This document shows, piece by piece, positions 47,997 through 58,559 of a stretch of 64,000 bases of DNA. A program made the position numbers and the translations under genes. Below the pieces are notes generated by a model that ran no database searches, was not told the DNA's origin, and was given only the letters and a program-made list of their open reading frames with translations. Source of the stretch: Trichoplax sp. H2 (taxonomy: Eukaryota; Placozoa; Uniplacotomia; Trichoplacea); the NCBI GenBank assembly GCA_003344405.1, contig NOWV01000043.1, forward strand, positions 1 to 64,000, given 5' to 3'. The first letter of the stretch is position 1, and every line of letters starts with the position of its first letter.

Positions 47997-50901
47997 GGTG
48001 AAAGTTCTTGAGAATGGGCAGAGTTGTTGATATAATCGGAAAGGGAAAGCAAATGAGCACAACAAATTGACTACACAACAGCAACAATTGAACGCGTTGA
48101 ACACGTCAACCGCGCCGTCTCAACCGTTACCGTCCACGTAGCCTGATGTAGGGTGTAGCGATAGTAGTCCATGTTGTGTTGGACTACTGGACCACTGGAC
48201 AGCTACTGTAAGCGTACGCATGTTTGGCATAGCTGTAGTCGATTTCCATCAGCAATGTCCTACTGGACCTCTTCACAGTAGGCGTAGTCGTGTAGAGTGT
48301 AGAGTGTACAGTCCGGCACAGTACCACTGTAACACTGTACTGTAGGCTGGTGATGGACTGACAATCAGACATACTGTACAGTACAGTACGCTGTACTGTG
48401 CTGTAGAGTGAGTGTACTGTAGATTGGAAGCAAGGAGTGATCGGAGAGATCGACAGCCAGTCAACATGGCATCATCGATCCAAGCACCAATACAAGTAGT
48501 TCCCATTCTAATGGTACGCATTCTTCTTCACAACGACTAAGATGAATTCTGCGATGATTAACCATGGCCACCTTTCAATGATAAGCAGTTGCAAGCATTT
48601 TATTCCTGCACGATTTTCACAACCATTCAAAATAGTCCCAGGCATGCCCTACCTCCTGTAAACTGTACAGTATGTCATGCAGATAGTTCACAATCAGTTG
48701 GACGACATTATTCTTGATTCAATAATGGTAGTGTCAAGGACTGCTGCATTCAAAAATTGTAATTTTGATTGCGTTGTCCCTGATTGGGGATAGTTTTACT
48801 CCAGCCATAAATGATGCTTTCCATGGAGTGCTGACTACAGTCATGGACTACTCGATACTATCCTACAGTAGCATAGTATCGAGTTGTCCATATTTATCCA
48901 GTACAATACTCCTTTTCATCGATACTCTTCTTGTCGTTTTTCCACCATGACTCATCCATAACTCGTAAGCTTTCTTGTAGTACTGTAATGAAGTTTGAAA
49001 TGCTCATTTTGTCAGTAAAAAACGATATGCAACAAACTAGTAAGAGTTATGGCGATACTGTTGGACGAGTAGGCGTCGCTGATACTGCTAGGACGAGGTA
49101 ACACTACCGTAGGACTACGCATGACCACTTGGTGGTTTAGTACAGTCTACTGTACCACAGTACTTTCACAGTAGAAAGCATACTGTACACTGTAGACCAC
49201 TGGACTGACAGATTCCTAGGACGGTCTAGTCGGACTATGGGTACGAATGGGTACTGAAGCGAGTTTGGACCTACTGTCTACTTGGCTGGGCCTTTTTTCG
49301 TCTCCGTGGTAATCGCACAAGCAGCTGGTAAACGACTCCGAGGCTGCTTGTACTTCTCATTTCTATTTTCCAAATCATCTTCTATCTTACTTGGGTCGAA
49401 TGGCAGCCATCCATAGGTTTACTTTACCTGCAAGAACATCCATACGACTTCAGGGTAAACTAGTTGTTCTATTCTTGCTGTTGTTAGGATGACGAGCAAT
49501 GAAAAGATGTCCATCACGCTTGTCCTCCATGCTAGACTAAGGTACTCTCGTACAGTTGATATTCTTGACAAGAGTGGGCAGCGAGCAAGCACATCTGATC
49601 GCGGATATCGACATACTTTGAAAGCAAATTGTACAACGATGGTAGTTGAAACGAGTCGATTCATGCTTAAAATTTAAAATTCCAACTTTGATCATTGACT
49701 TACCTGCTAGACCAGTATAATCAACAGTCAAAGAGAGCATACAGTGAAGTAGGAAGCGGTGGATTGGACAAGAATGTCTACTATGGTACAGTCGATCAAA
49801 TGACCTGCTACACACTGTAGTAAAAGTCTTACTTTTTTCAGTCATGCAATCGTCGATGCACAAGGTTACATGATAACACGCATAGATGGAAGGGATTCTT
49901 CATAAAGTCTTTTGCAGATGATGTTGTTATACCATAATATAGGCCAAGATAGGAACATTTCAGCAGAAAGATTAAGAAAACTTATAAAATCAACTTGGAA
50001 TAAGACAATTTAATTTCTGTCATTCAGTACGAAAGTATCTGAAACAACAATGTCATTTTACGAACAACTACAACGACTTAGTAATGTTCACTAGCTATTA
50101 TCATGATTTGAAAGTATGTGGAAACTAAGGTATTCCACATCAAAATCAGACAGTCTAGCCTAGTCTACTTCTTCAACAAACTTCAAAACAACGCTTCCTT
50201 ACCTTGTACGCGTATAACTACGAATATCGTTACTATCAGTACAAATAACAGGAATACAGCATTCCATGTTGTACACTTTCTTATTTACATTTTGATGCCA
50301 ATTCCATTCGTTGACTACACTGATAGCTAATTTCACTATTCTTTACTTAATAATATCTGTTATCAAATCATAAACGACTGTAGCAACAAATTCTGTCAAC
50401 TTCTTAGACAACATGGATAGAATTCGTTGTGATGGACCGACGTAAAGTCATCATGAATGACGAACTTCTGTTAGTTGACCACAAACAATGTAATAGATAC
50501 TCTTCATTATTCGCTTTAGTTTAGCAAAGTCTGTCAACTTGTTATACTGTGGTACTACGAGAATAGACATGGCAACTACGGCCATGCTTATCACAAACTC
50601 AACATCTTATTAGGACATTCATTGCTCATATTTGTGAAAGAAACTAGAAAAGGTGCTTTTCTAATATTATAATCAATTAACGCAATTCAATGGATTACTT
50701 TGCGTATTTCTAGTTCTCCATTTAAGAAAGGTCAATAGCTTCCTATCTAATCAAGTCATAGTTATACCTTGTTGTTCCCTACTAACCTCCAGCAGGTATG
50801 TTTTCATCATTGAACGTCAGGAACTATTCCGTATTCACTAATTTTGGTAACTGAATAGTAAACTTTGAAGTCAATTGATGGGTTACACTTTTTCACAATA
50901 G
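47997..50901. other. Divergent interval between GOT1B and PDHX-like gene
   Basis: This interval holds the presumed GOT1B promoter (GC-raised, CGTCAACCG-rich stretch about 48080-48160), a GTAC-palindrome cluster (about 48290-48425 and 49140-49200) and a strong hairpin at 48843-48891. It must also hold the missing 5' exon or exons of the PDHX-like gene, which I could not identify. Several short open frames overlap on both strands near 49419-49863, none with recognisable domains. Confidence 0.45.
48843..48891. repeat. 19-bp inverted repeat with 11-base loop
   Basis: Arms 48843-48861 (ATGGACTACTCGATACTAT) and 48873-48891 pair at 18 of 19 positions, with the loop CCTACAGTAGC. A related unpaired sequence (CATGGACTACTAGATACTTT) lies near 13986, suggesting a dispersed family. 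Confidence 0.8.
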
Positions 50902-52997
50902 CTATTTATCTCCAACATTATCACCTGCTGTCCGTCGTCTTATCGAAACCCATAAGATCGATCCAAATCAAGTTACTGCAACCGGTCGAAATGGACGTAT
51001 CTTAAAAGGGTAAATGGCTTATAATGTTTTACGTTTCTGATGGAAAAGCAAGATAACTATTATTCCAAATTTCTTTGGATATACGAGCGTATGCTCAATG
51101 AATGATTTAGACTGTGTTAATTATCCTTTCAATCATTCCGTAGTGATGTCCTGGCCTACTTAGAAAGTAAAGATTTTCAATCAGCAGGTAACTCCAAAGA
51201 ATGATCGATATTGCTATTATGCCAAATTGAAATGTATCAGATGCAATGTTAAAAGGATTATTCCCTTTGAATGGTTAATGAATTGATGTAATGCGTCAAT
51301 GTTGATTGAGTACGATTATTTTATAGGAACAAAAGTGGAATCGGTTAGATCTCCTCCAAAACCTTTACCACCAATCCAATCTCCAAAAATGCCGAAAATG
51401 GATAAATCAGTGCCTATGCCCAATATTAAAGTTAGTTAATGTGTAAGAAATCTATTGAAAAGATGTTAACGTCGAACTGTGAGGCCAAAGTTGTAAAAAT
51501 GTGAATAAACTACACCAGTAAAGTAGTAAAGTACTGTTGTCATTAGGCAATAGTTTTAGTGACAGTTGTCGTCATGCTGCAGGCATTACGGTAGCTAGAG
51601 TTAGACAGTCCTTATTGACTCTAAAAATTGCATCACTCTTGTAGTCTAGTTATCGCCATTCTGCAGGTATTAGCTAGCGTTTTGCGATCCTTATTGATTG
51701 AAAAAATTTTCATCTCTCTTGCAGTCTAGCGCAGGTTATGTTGATATTGAAAACACCCAATCGGAGCGTTCACTTGCGAGAAAAGTAACGGAATCAAAGG
51801 TACTGGGCTTAGAATATCGTCTGATAATTGCAGTTAACAAATGATTTGTATGCCTGACACTAAGATACAATTTTTTGCTCTATAATTTTTAGTGGCAAGT
51901 ACCCCAAGCGTATGTAGTTGTGGACTGTTATGCCGATAATCTAGCAAAATTTTGCAAAGATATGGCTGGTAAATTGACATAATAGTATTGAATACAATTT
52001 CATCCACGCAACTCCAGTTATAAACTTGCTATATTACCCAATTTGTCATACCTAAAATGATACAGATTTAGAAATTACCATGGATAGTTTAATTGTAAAA
52101 GCCGCTATACTTGCTTTAAAGGTAAGAACTAGAATTGTACGATATTCCTATAAAAAATTGTTTTCAATGATGATAACCTAAAAAACTTTAGATTTTACTG
52201 GAAAATAATTTTAATACGAATAAATCTTATTTCCGGTTGTAGACCAATCCTGATATGAACGTTGCCTTAGTTGATGATGAAGTACAGTCATTACCGCGTA
52301 TAGATATTTCTTTATCGACATGGGCATCACGAACAAAAATCACTCGCCCACTTTTTGATGCTACATCTCTTCGAGTATCAGAAATTGCCAGCAAGCTAAA
52401 GGTACTGCTAGTATAATCAATGATAAATAAATTTGTAAAGGAAAATGCCTATTGTAAATTTAGTTGTTATCAATTCCTTATGCTATTATAGCGAGTACTG
52501 TCCTAAACAATCGATGCTACATCTGTCTAATACCATTTTAGCTATGGCAGTCTCATAGTAAAGAAAATCAGCTAGAAGATTCAACCGCTGGCTCATTTAA
52601 GTTAGTTTCATCATACAATAAAATCAATTAACCAACCAATTTGTTGTTGATTACGTAATGTTGTCACATACGATAACTAGAATGGTTTTTCAATGAGCTC
52701 GCTTGCTTAAATTGTTATGTTCGCTAATAGTTCTCTCCATGCCCACTATTTTATAGCATTACTTGTATGTCGTCTATGGGAATTAAAAGTTCGACCGCTA
52801 TTGTATTACCACCAACGTCCGCTGTACTAACCGTTGGGTCAGTCAATAAAATCATATGTGAAGATGGTTATCCAATCGATACTGTAGCAGCTACGTTATC
52901 CTTTGATGCTCGATTAATCGATGAGCCATGCGCCAGTCAATTTATGACCCAATTCCGTTTTAACGTTGAAGATCCATCATCCTGGCTGTTGCGTTAA
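50902..52997 (+). CDS. PDHX-like (E3-binding protein) subunit of pyruvate dehydrogenase, 5' end missing
   Basis: A mitochondrial E2-like structural subunit that docks dihydrolipoamide dehydrogenase onto the pyruvate dehydrogenase core. Visible exons: 50902-51009, 51144-51187, 51327-51430, 51725-51799, 51893-51968, 52072-52121, 52243-52401, 52542-52600, 52757-52997, phases consistent throughout. The first two encode the peripheral subunit-binding domain (LSPAVRRLIETHKIDP, TATGRNGRILKGDVLAYLES). A proline/lysine linker (PPKPLPPIQSPKMPKMDK) follows, then the acyltransferase-fold core: RKVTESKWQVPQAYV, DSLIVKAAILALK, NPDMNVAL, IDISL and SVNKI. Near the C-terminus, where active E2 enzymes have the DHRxxDG motif, this protein has FDARLIDEP: catalytic histidine and glycine are both absent, as expected for PDHX rather than DLAT. 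The first exon starts in phase 2, so at least one upstream exon is missing. No lipoyl domain was found between 48 and 50.9 kb. Confidence 0.82.
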
Positions 52998-54922
52998 TTA
53001 ACAGACCTTTATCTGTATAAACTTTGAAAATATTAAAGTATTTTATGAAATTTATAGTGGCATTTTTGTTTTATTCCTTCAAACTGTCAGTAATTGGCTA
53101 CAAAACTCAATTTACACTATGTTATTATTTTCAATTTTTGCCATTAATTATTGCTGAAAGATTCTGACTGATACTTTTCTGCCGGAGGAGGCAAAAATGA
53201 CATAAGCGAGTACTATTTATGCGGATTGCTATAGATAGATTGTTTAAAGTCCAATTTGCTTTATGTATGCCGACAATTTCTTAACATTACACACTGCTTT
53301 TAATAGTGATCTTATTAATCATTTGAAAGTGTATATTTTTTAATGTTGACAGACTGTCCGTGGCTATTAGGTGTTCATCTCTTACTGGAGCCCACGAGTA
53401 AAAATACTTTGGGCCTTCAATTAATTTTGAATATATTGCGATTCAATTTTGAATTTGATATTTTAATGAATTAATAACCTCTAAGGAACAACGCATATTA
53501 AGAGAGTCTTTAAAGCTATATCCAAGATTATTCATTGGTCGCTGTTTTCTTTTACTGAAAATAAAAGATGATTGATGTAACAATTTGAGGGAATTAACGT
53601 ACTCCATAATGCCATTCTTTAGTAATGCGGGGAGAAATGACGACAGTTCTACTCAGCCTTGAAATGCCGCTAAACGCTTTACAGCGCGTGATCAATGTCC
53701 ATTCTGCCGTTTATGTTACTTCAGAGTAGGTAGTTTTTGTAGTAAGAAAATAGTGCAATAGATATTACTTAGCAAGGTCCATTTTTGGCTGCTTAGTCTT
53801 CAATACGATTAAACACATCAGAATCATGCATGCGATATTTATACCGCGAAATATGGATAGCTATCGGCCTTCTAATAAATTAGCAATCAAATGATGTCCA
53901 GCTCATAATTATTGCATTTATTCTTATTCATTAAAGTCCAATCTTATGAATACAGAGAGAGTTTTACATATTTTTTATTAACCAAAATGACAATAAGGCG
54001 ATGTCTAAAATCGAATTCTCAACGCTGCTGCTGGAATGCATAGTAATAACGTTATTAAATCTTGATATGGAATTCCATGTGTACAACTCATGGCATACTA
54101 ATTGTGATATATCCATATGCGTATATTTTATAATTCAAACGTAGTGACAGAAAGATGCATCACTTTAGCCTAATACGAGTACATATGGTATTGTACAGAC
54201 TTATATGTGCTTATCCATATAAAATATGATGTACAATGTGTATTGAACTTAATTTAACATCCTATACAGCTGTGGTTTGGATAGTACCTTGATGCTTAAT
54301 TAACAAGTTCAATAAAATTGTGCCCGTACATCACCGAAGGCAATTTACAACAGCAACCTTGATATCATTACTGTGTCATTGCGATTTTTAATCGTTATCA
54401 TTTCTACCACCATCAACAGTAAAATAGCATCATCAAGAAATAACTATACATCGTATTGGTGACAATCAAGTTATTGATTTGTATCAAAGTAGATAGGCAG
54501 CTACAATAAAACATGTATTATCAATTGCAAGTATGAAAATGTGTATAAATATGTAATTATATCGAATAACTAGCGCTCCCTCTCCCCCAAAATAACTGTC
54601 ATGAGTATTTATGGCGTTACTTTTAAGTGAGAATAAGCTTTTATCTACTCAGACAGATATACTTGCTTATATAATTAAGTACAGGTTCAATATTATGATC
54701 ATTTATGTACAAGATTTCTATAAATACTGCATGATTACTATATTGTCTGTAAACATGCAAAAATGATTTCTAGTAAGACAACGATAGCATTTACTTTTGT
54801 TCGGTATATAGCAATTAGACAGGTATACTTTACTCACTACCGTTTCCATATACTGCATGTACAAGTAATACTTGTATGTATACTATATGATAAACTGCAA
54901 TGCAGCAGGTCCACTGACAAGT
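52998..54922. other. AT-rich convergent spacer
   Basis: The spacer lies between the 3' ends of the PDHX-like gene and CSKMT. No supported exon, RNA gene or repeat array was recognised. A short plus-strand frame at 54763-54972 overlaps the CSKMT stop and is unsupported. Confidence 0.5.
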
Positions 54923-56660
54923 CTAAGCTAACTTTTTCTCAATCGTGTACATCAGATATTCTATACCACTGAATGATCCCAACTCTCGAAATTTGACAGA
55001 AGTTTGGTAACTTTTAGTATTTTCCCTATAGAGATTGCAGCAACGATACAACAGTTGTAATCGAACATCAGGATCTTCATCGGAAATTTGCACAAATTGA
55101 CTTGGACATGCCATCACTCGTAGGGCTTCAGCTATAATCTTCTCGCCCATAACTTCTCCATTTTGATGTCTAATGGCAGCATCCATTGTTCCTTTATCAA
55201 GTACCATATCATAACTACAATCAGCAAACGGCAATGAGGTGGCATCCGCGCATATATAGGATAATCGATGATTGGAATGGTTGAAGCAATGTTTATATTT
55301 CTTTTGCATTCTTTCAATAGCTGTTTGTGAAAAATCGATGCAATCTACCTTTCCAGTTTTATTGAGCCTGTATGGATAAGCGCAATCATTAATACATGTA
55401 GCAGAATGAATTGGTTTTATACAGCTAGAACATTTACGACATAATATCATAACTTGTGTATCATTTATGGATAGAGTGTACGAACAAGTTATGGACAAAA
55501 CCCCGAAATTAGACAATGCCCGACATGATGTTTCAATCTTACCAAACCATTATTCTTACTCATATAGTGGGAAATGCTGCATCCAATGATGACTTTCATC
55601 CCTAAGATTTATATTATAGTTATTAAAATCTCGATTTTAGCCGTAACAAAGTGAATAGACAAACCGCTGCTACGCCTACACGGTCCAATTTTTTTGTGGC
55701 CCGAACACTGATTGTTAGTTCAACTACACATTGAGATTAATCTATGTGTATCTGGAATATAATTTTGGTACAGCTACTTTGACAAATCGATCTTCTTGTT
55801 AGTCTAATTACACGTTGAGATTTATGCAGCATTATTTTAGCCATGATAGTAACTACAGTATCTTGAGTATTCGTTAGAGCAGGTGAATTTACAAACTAAT
55901 GTATGGTTCAAATCTTCCTTTTTCACTGCCTATGATGATCAAAATCAATACAATGAATTGGCGTAACATTATTGTGGACATGATGGCGAATATTTTGAAG
56001 ACGCTTTACTTGGTGCAGGTTCATGTAACACATTAATCACCTATCTATGGTTGAAACTGTCCTTTTTTCACGGCCTGTAAACGATCTCAATAAATAGAAT
56101 GAATTGGCAAGATTGCAATATCATTTCGGGGATTGAAGATCACCTTGACCCATTGGCAAATGGACATGATCCATAAGTATAATTGATATTGCGCCGAATT
56201 GAATGCAAGATTTGAACATTCGTTCGGGGATTGACCACGACACTTGTCTATCCACAAACGAATATAAACAATCCGTATTGTAATTGCTATTGCAAATGGA
56301 AAATTGGCTATTCTGTTGATTCCATCTGCGTTGTACTCTAGACTAGTGTGTACAGTATCGTCAGCATCAGCATCATGTAATGGATGTACTATTGACAGTC
56401 GATGCTTACAGGTCAAGGAAAATGTGAGCTGCCATGTCAGAAATGCCGCAACCTAAATCGAGCACAGCAAAATCCTGATGGTAATTGGAGAAAATCCATG
56501 GTTGTAGAACGCTTTTAAGGTGTTGATAATCGAGAAACCAATCCAATGGATCGGATTTGGCTCTAGCTGCATAAAATTTCTCCCAGGTAGTCCTCTCGGC
56601 TAAACGATGTAACCGACGGTAAAGAACGTGCAACATGCTCGCGATCGGGGGTGCATGCAA
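54923..56660 (-). CDS. cskmt: Citrate synthase-lysine methyltransferase (CSKMT/METTL12 family)
   Basis: A seven-beta-strand, SAM-dependent methyltransferase; the vertebrate relative methylates citrate synthase in mitochondria. Exon 1 (56660-56410) and exon 2 (55367-54923) join in frame to 696 nt, 231 residues, close to the human length. The basic, leucine-rich start (MHAPPIASMLHVLYRRLHRL) is compatible with mitochondrial import. Landmarks in order: WEKFYAARAK, DWFLDYQHLKSVLQPWI, the SAM-binding motif LDLGCGISD, the acidic motif CIDFSQTAIERMQ, ADATSLPF, the post-II motif DMVLDKGTMDA, and the diagnostic QISDEDPDVRLQLL with ELGSFSGIEYLMYTIEKK at the C-terminus. The last two blocks match CSKMT rather than METTL13 or EEF1AKMT4. 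The citrate synthase substrate is inferred from the family. It is divergent from the EML gene across a repeat-filled spacer. Confidence 0.88.
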
Positions 56661-57020
56661 TTATGATCTTGCTGGCTTGGTCATCATAAACTCATTCCTC
56701 CCTCTTCCACATCATCATCATCCAGCAGCAAAATTAGCGCTGAGCATGGAAAGTTGCCATCATGGCTAGCCAGGAGGAATGTGCAGTCACGATCACCAAT
56801 GCTGTTGCCAAGCGATCTCAAAACCCTACAGCTGGCATCTGCCGAGTGACTTGACTTGAGTCACTGATGAATGACCTTTGGGCAGAAGTGAAGCTAAGCG
56901 TTGTTGACATTGATCCGGTTGACTTTTGTAGTCGTGTTTTCAAAAGGATGACGTGTGACTACGTTGACGCTTATCGAAGTCTACAGTACTGTAAACAACG
57001 ATGACGCTCAAGGTTCAGCT

Positions 57021-57073
57021 GTTCAGTACGAGACACCCCCCAGAGGGGGTCTCTGCTGTTGCGCGTACTGAAC
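57021..57073. repeat. Nested hairpin with C5/G5 core
   Basis: GTTCAGTACG (57021-57030) pairs exactly with CGTACTGAAC (57064-57073). Inside it, AGACACCCCC (57031-57040) pairs with GGGGGTCTCT (57045-57054) apart from about one bulge or mismatch. The result is a compact two-tier foldback at the edge of the repeat array. Confidence 0.75.
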
Positions 57074-57119
57074 GGTGTACAGTCCTCGTGTTCATGAAGC
57101 TGAGACGTTGACTTTTGTG

Positions 57120-57985
57120 GGATACAGTACTTGAATATACTGTACACTGTAGAGTATTCATTGTGCTTTCCATACAGTACTGTACACTCAACTAGTGTAC
57201 AGTACAGCAAAACCAGTTCTTGGTATTCCTGCATCATCGACGTCTACAGTACATAGTGTAGTACCTTCTAGAAGTCGATGCTATGGGACCAGCCTTCGCC
57301 CAACAATAGCAAGCCGTACGGTACAGTACACTGTAGAGTATTCATTGTGCTTTCCATACTGTACTGTACACTGAGTGTACAGTACAGTACAGTATAGCAA
57401 AACCAGTTCATGGTATTCCTGCATCATCGACGTCTACAGTACATAGTGTAGTACCTTCTGTACTGTACCTCTGTACCTAAGTCGATGCTATGTACAGTAC
57501 TTACTGTACTGTACACTGTAGAGTATTCATCGTGCTTTCCATACTGTACAGTACAGTACTGTACGGTACAGTATAGCAAAACCAGTTCATGGTACTGTAC
57601 TGTACATTATTCCTGCATCATCGAGGTCTACAGTACATAGTGTAGTACCTTCTGTACAGTACAGTACTGTACGGTACAGTACTGTACAGTATAGCAAAAC
57701 CAGTTCATGGTACAGTACATTATTCCTGCATCATCGACGTCTACAGTACATAGTGTAGTACCTTCTGTAGAAGTCGATGCTATGTACTGTACTGTACACT
57801 GTAGAGTACAGTATTCATCGTGCTTTCCATACTGTACTGTACTATACAGTATAGTAAAACCAGTTCATGGTACGTATTCCTGCATCATCGACGTCTACAG
57901 TACTGTACAATGTACATAGTGCAGTACCTTCTAGAAATCGATGCTATGGGACCAGCCTTCGCCCAACAATAGCAAGCCGTACGGT
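57120..57985. repeat. About 170-bp tandem array with internal hairpins and GTAC palindromes
   Basis: Five diverged units contain, in order, GTAGAGTATTCATTGTGCTT, CCATACTGTACTGTACA, TAGCAAAACCAGTTCATGGT, ATTCCTGCATCATCGACGTC, and TACAGTACATAGTGTAGTAC then CTTCT. The CAAAACCAGTTC anchor occurs near 57208, 57399, 57577, 57695 and 57855. In the unit at 57732-57779, CATCGACGTCTACAG pairs with CTGTAGAAGTCGATG at 14 of 15 positions. The first and last units share the same outer flank (GGGACCAGCCTTCGCCCAAC then AATAGCAAGCCGTACGGTAC), near 57279 and 57948. Confidence 0.85.
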
Positions 57986-58559
57986 ACAGTAAGGCAACGT
58001 CGCGGTACTCTTTTGTCCACTGGGTGACGGATCGTCGGTGAATCACCACCCATTCACCACGGTTGACTGAGTGGTTGAGGTCGACGCCGTGCAGCCAGTG
58101 ACGACGAGTCGATTGACCGTCCAACGGGTCAAGTGACAAGGGAGTGTGTCGCATCTTGCTTGACTTGACTAGACTGTCGCACGTCAGACGTTCAGCCAAA
58201 GCTTGACATTGCAGTCTAAGAAAAAATTCTTTCTTTGCCAGCCAGATTTCATTGGCAGCCATTACAGTAAGTGGAATAAAATTGATTTTCCTTCCTTTCT
58301 TCCTATTAACTTGATCCATTTGCCATGCAAAGGTAGAAGTATGCATTTTCAAAGAGTTGAAAGAGGATGCATACGTGTTGAGTTGATTTTTTCTCAATCC
58401 TTTTGAATTGAATTCTTCCAACCACAACAAAAGCAGTACTAATCGACCGATACAATAGTATATTGCATAGACTAGTCGCAGGCTGAGCAAGAAAGTCTGT
58501 CCCTTTTCCAACGTTTATGGATCAGTCATTTTTCTTCTGCTTCTTCAACTAGACTAGAC

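Larger units (their letters stand above)
56661..58559. promoter_or_regulatory. Divergent CSKMT/EML interval: two GC-raised islands around a repeat array
   Basis: Two islands dense in TGAC/GTCA/CGTTGAC words (about 56740-57020 next to CSKMT and about 57990-58200 next to EML) enclose the GTAC-palindrome array. The symmetrical placement suggests each island is the promoter of its neighbouring gene. The long minus-strand frame 57885-58511 crosses the island and repeat, and I do not accept it as a gene. Promoter function is inference from position and composition. Confidence 0.45.

Noticed and set aside
56087-56416. 109-codon minus-strand frame reading through from CSKMT exon 1
   Set aside because: It covers intron sequence after the good donor at 56409. 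Splicing to 55367 restores all conserved methyltransferase blocks.
57885-58511. 208-codon minus-strand open frame between CSKMT and EML
   Set aside because: It runs through a tandem repeat and a GC-raised promoter-like island, has no family resemblance, no matching splice partners, and its C-terminal part is translated repeat.
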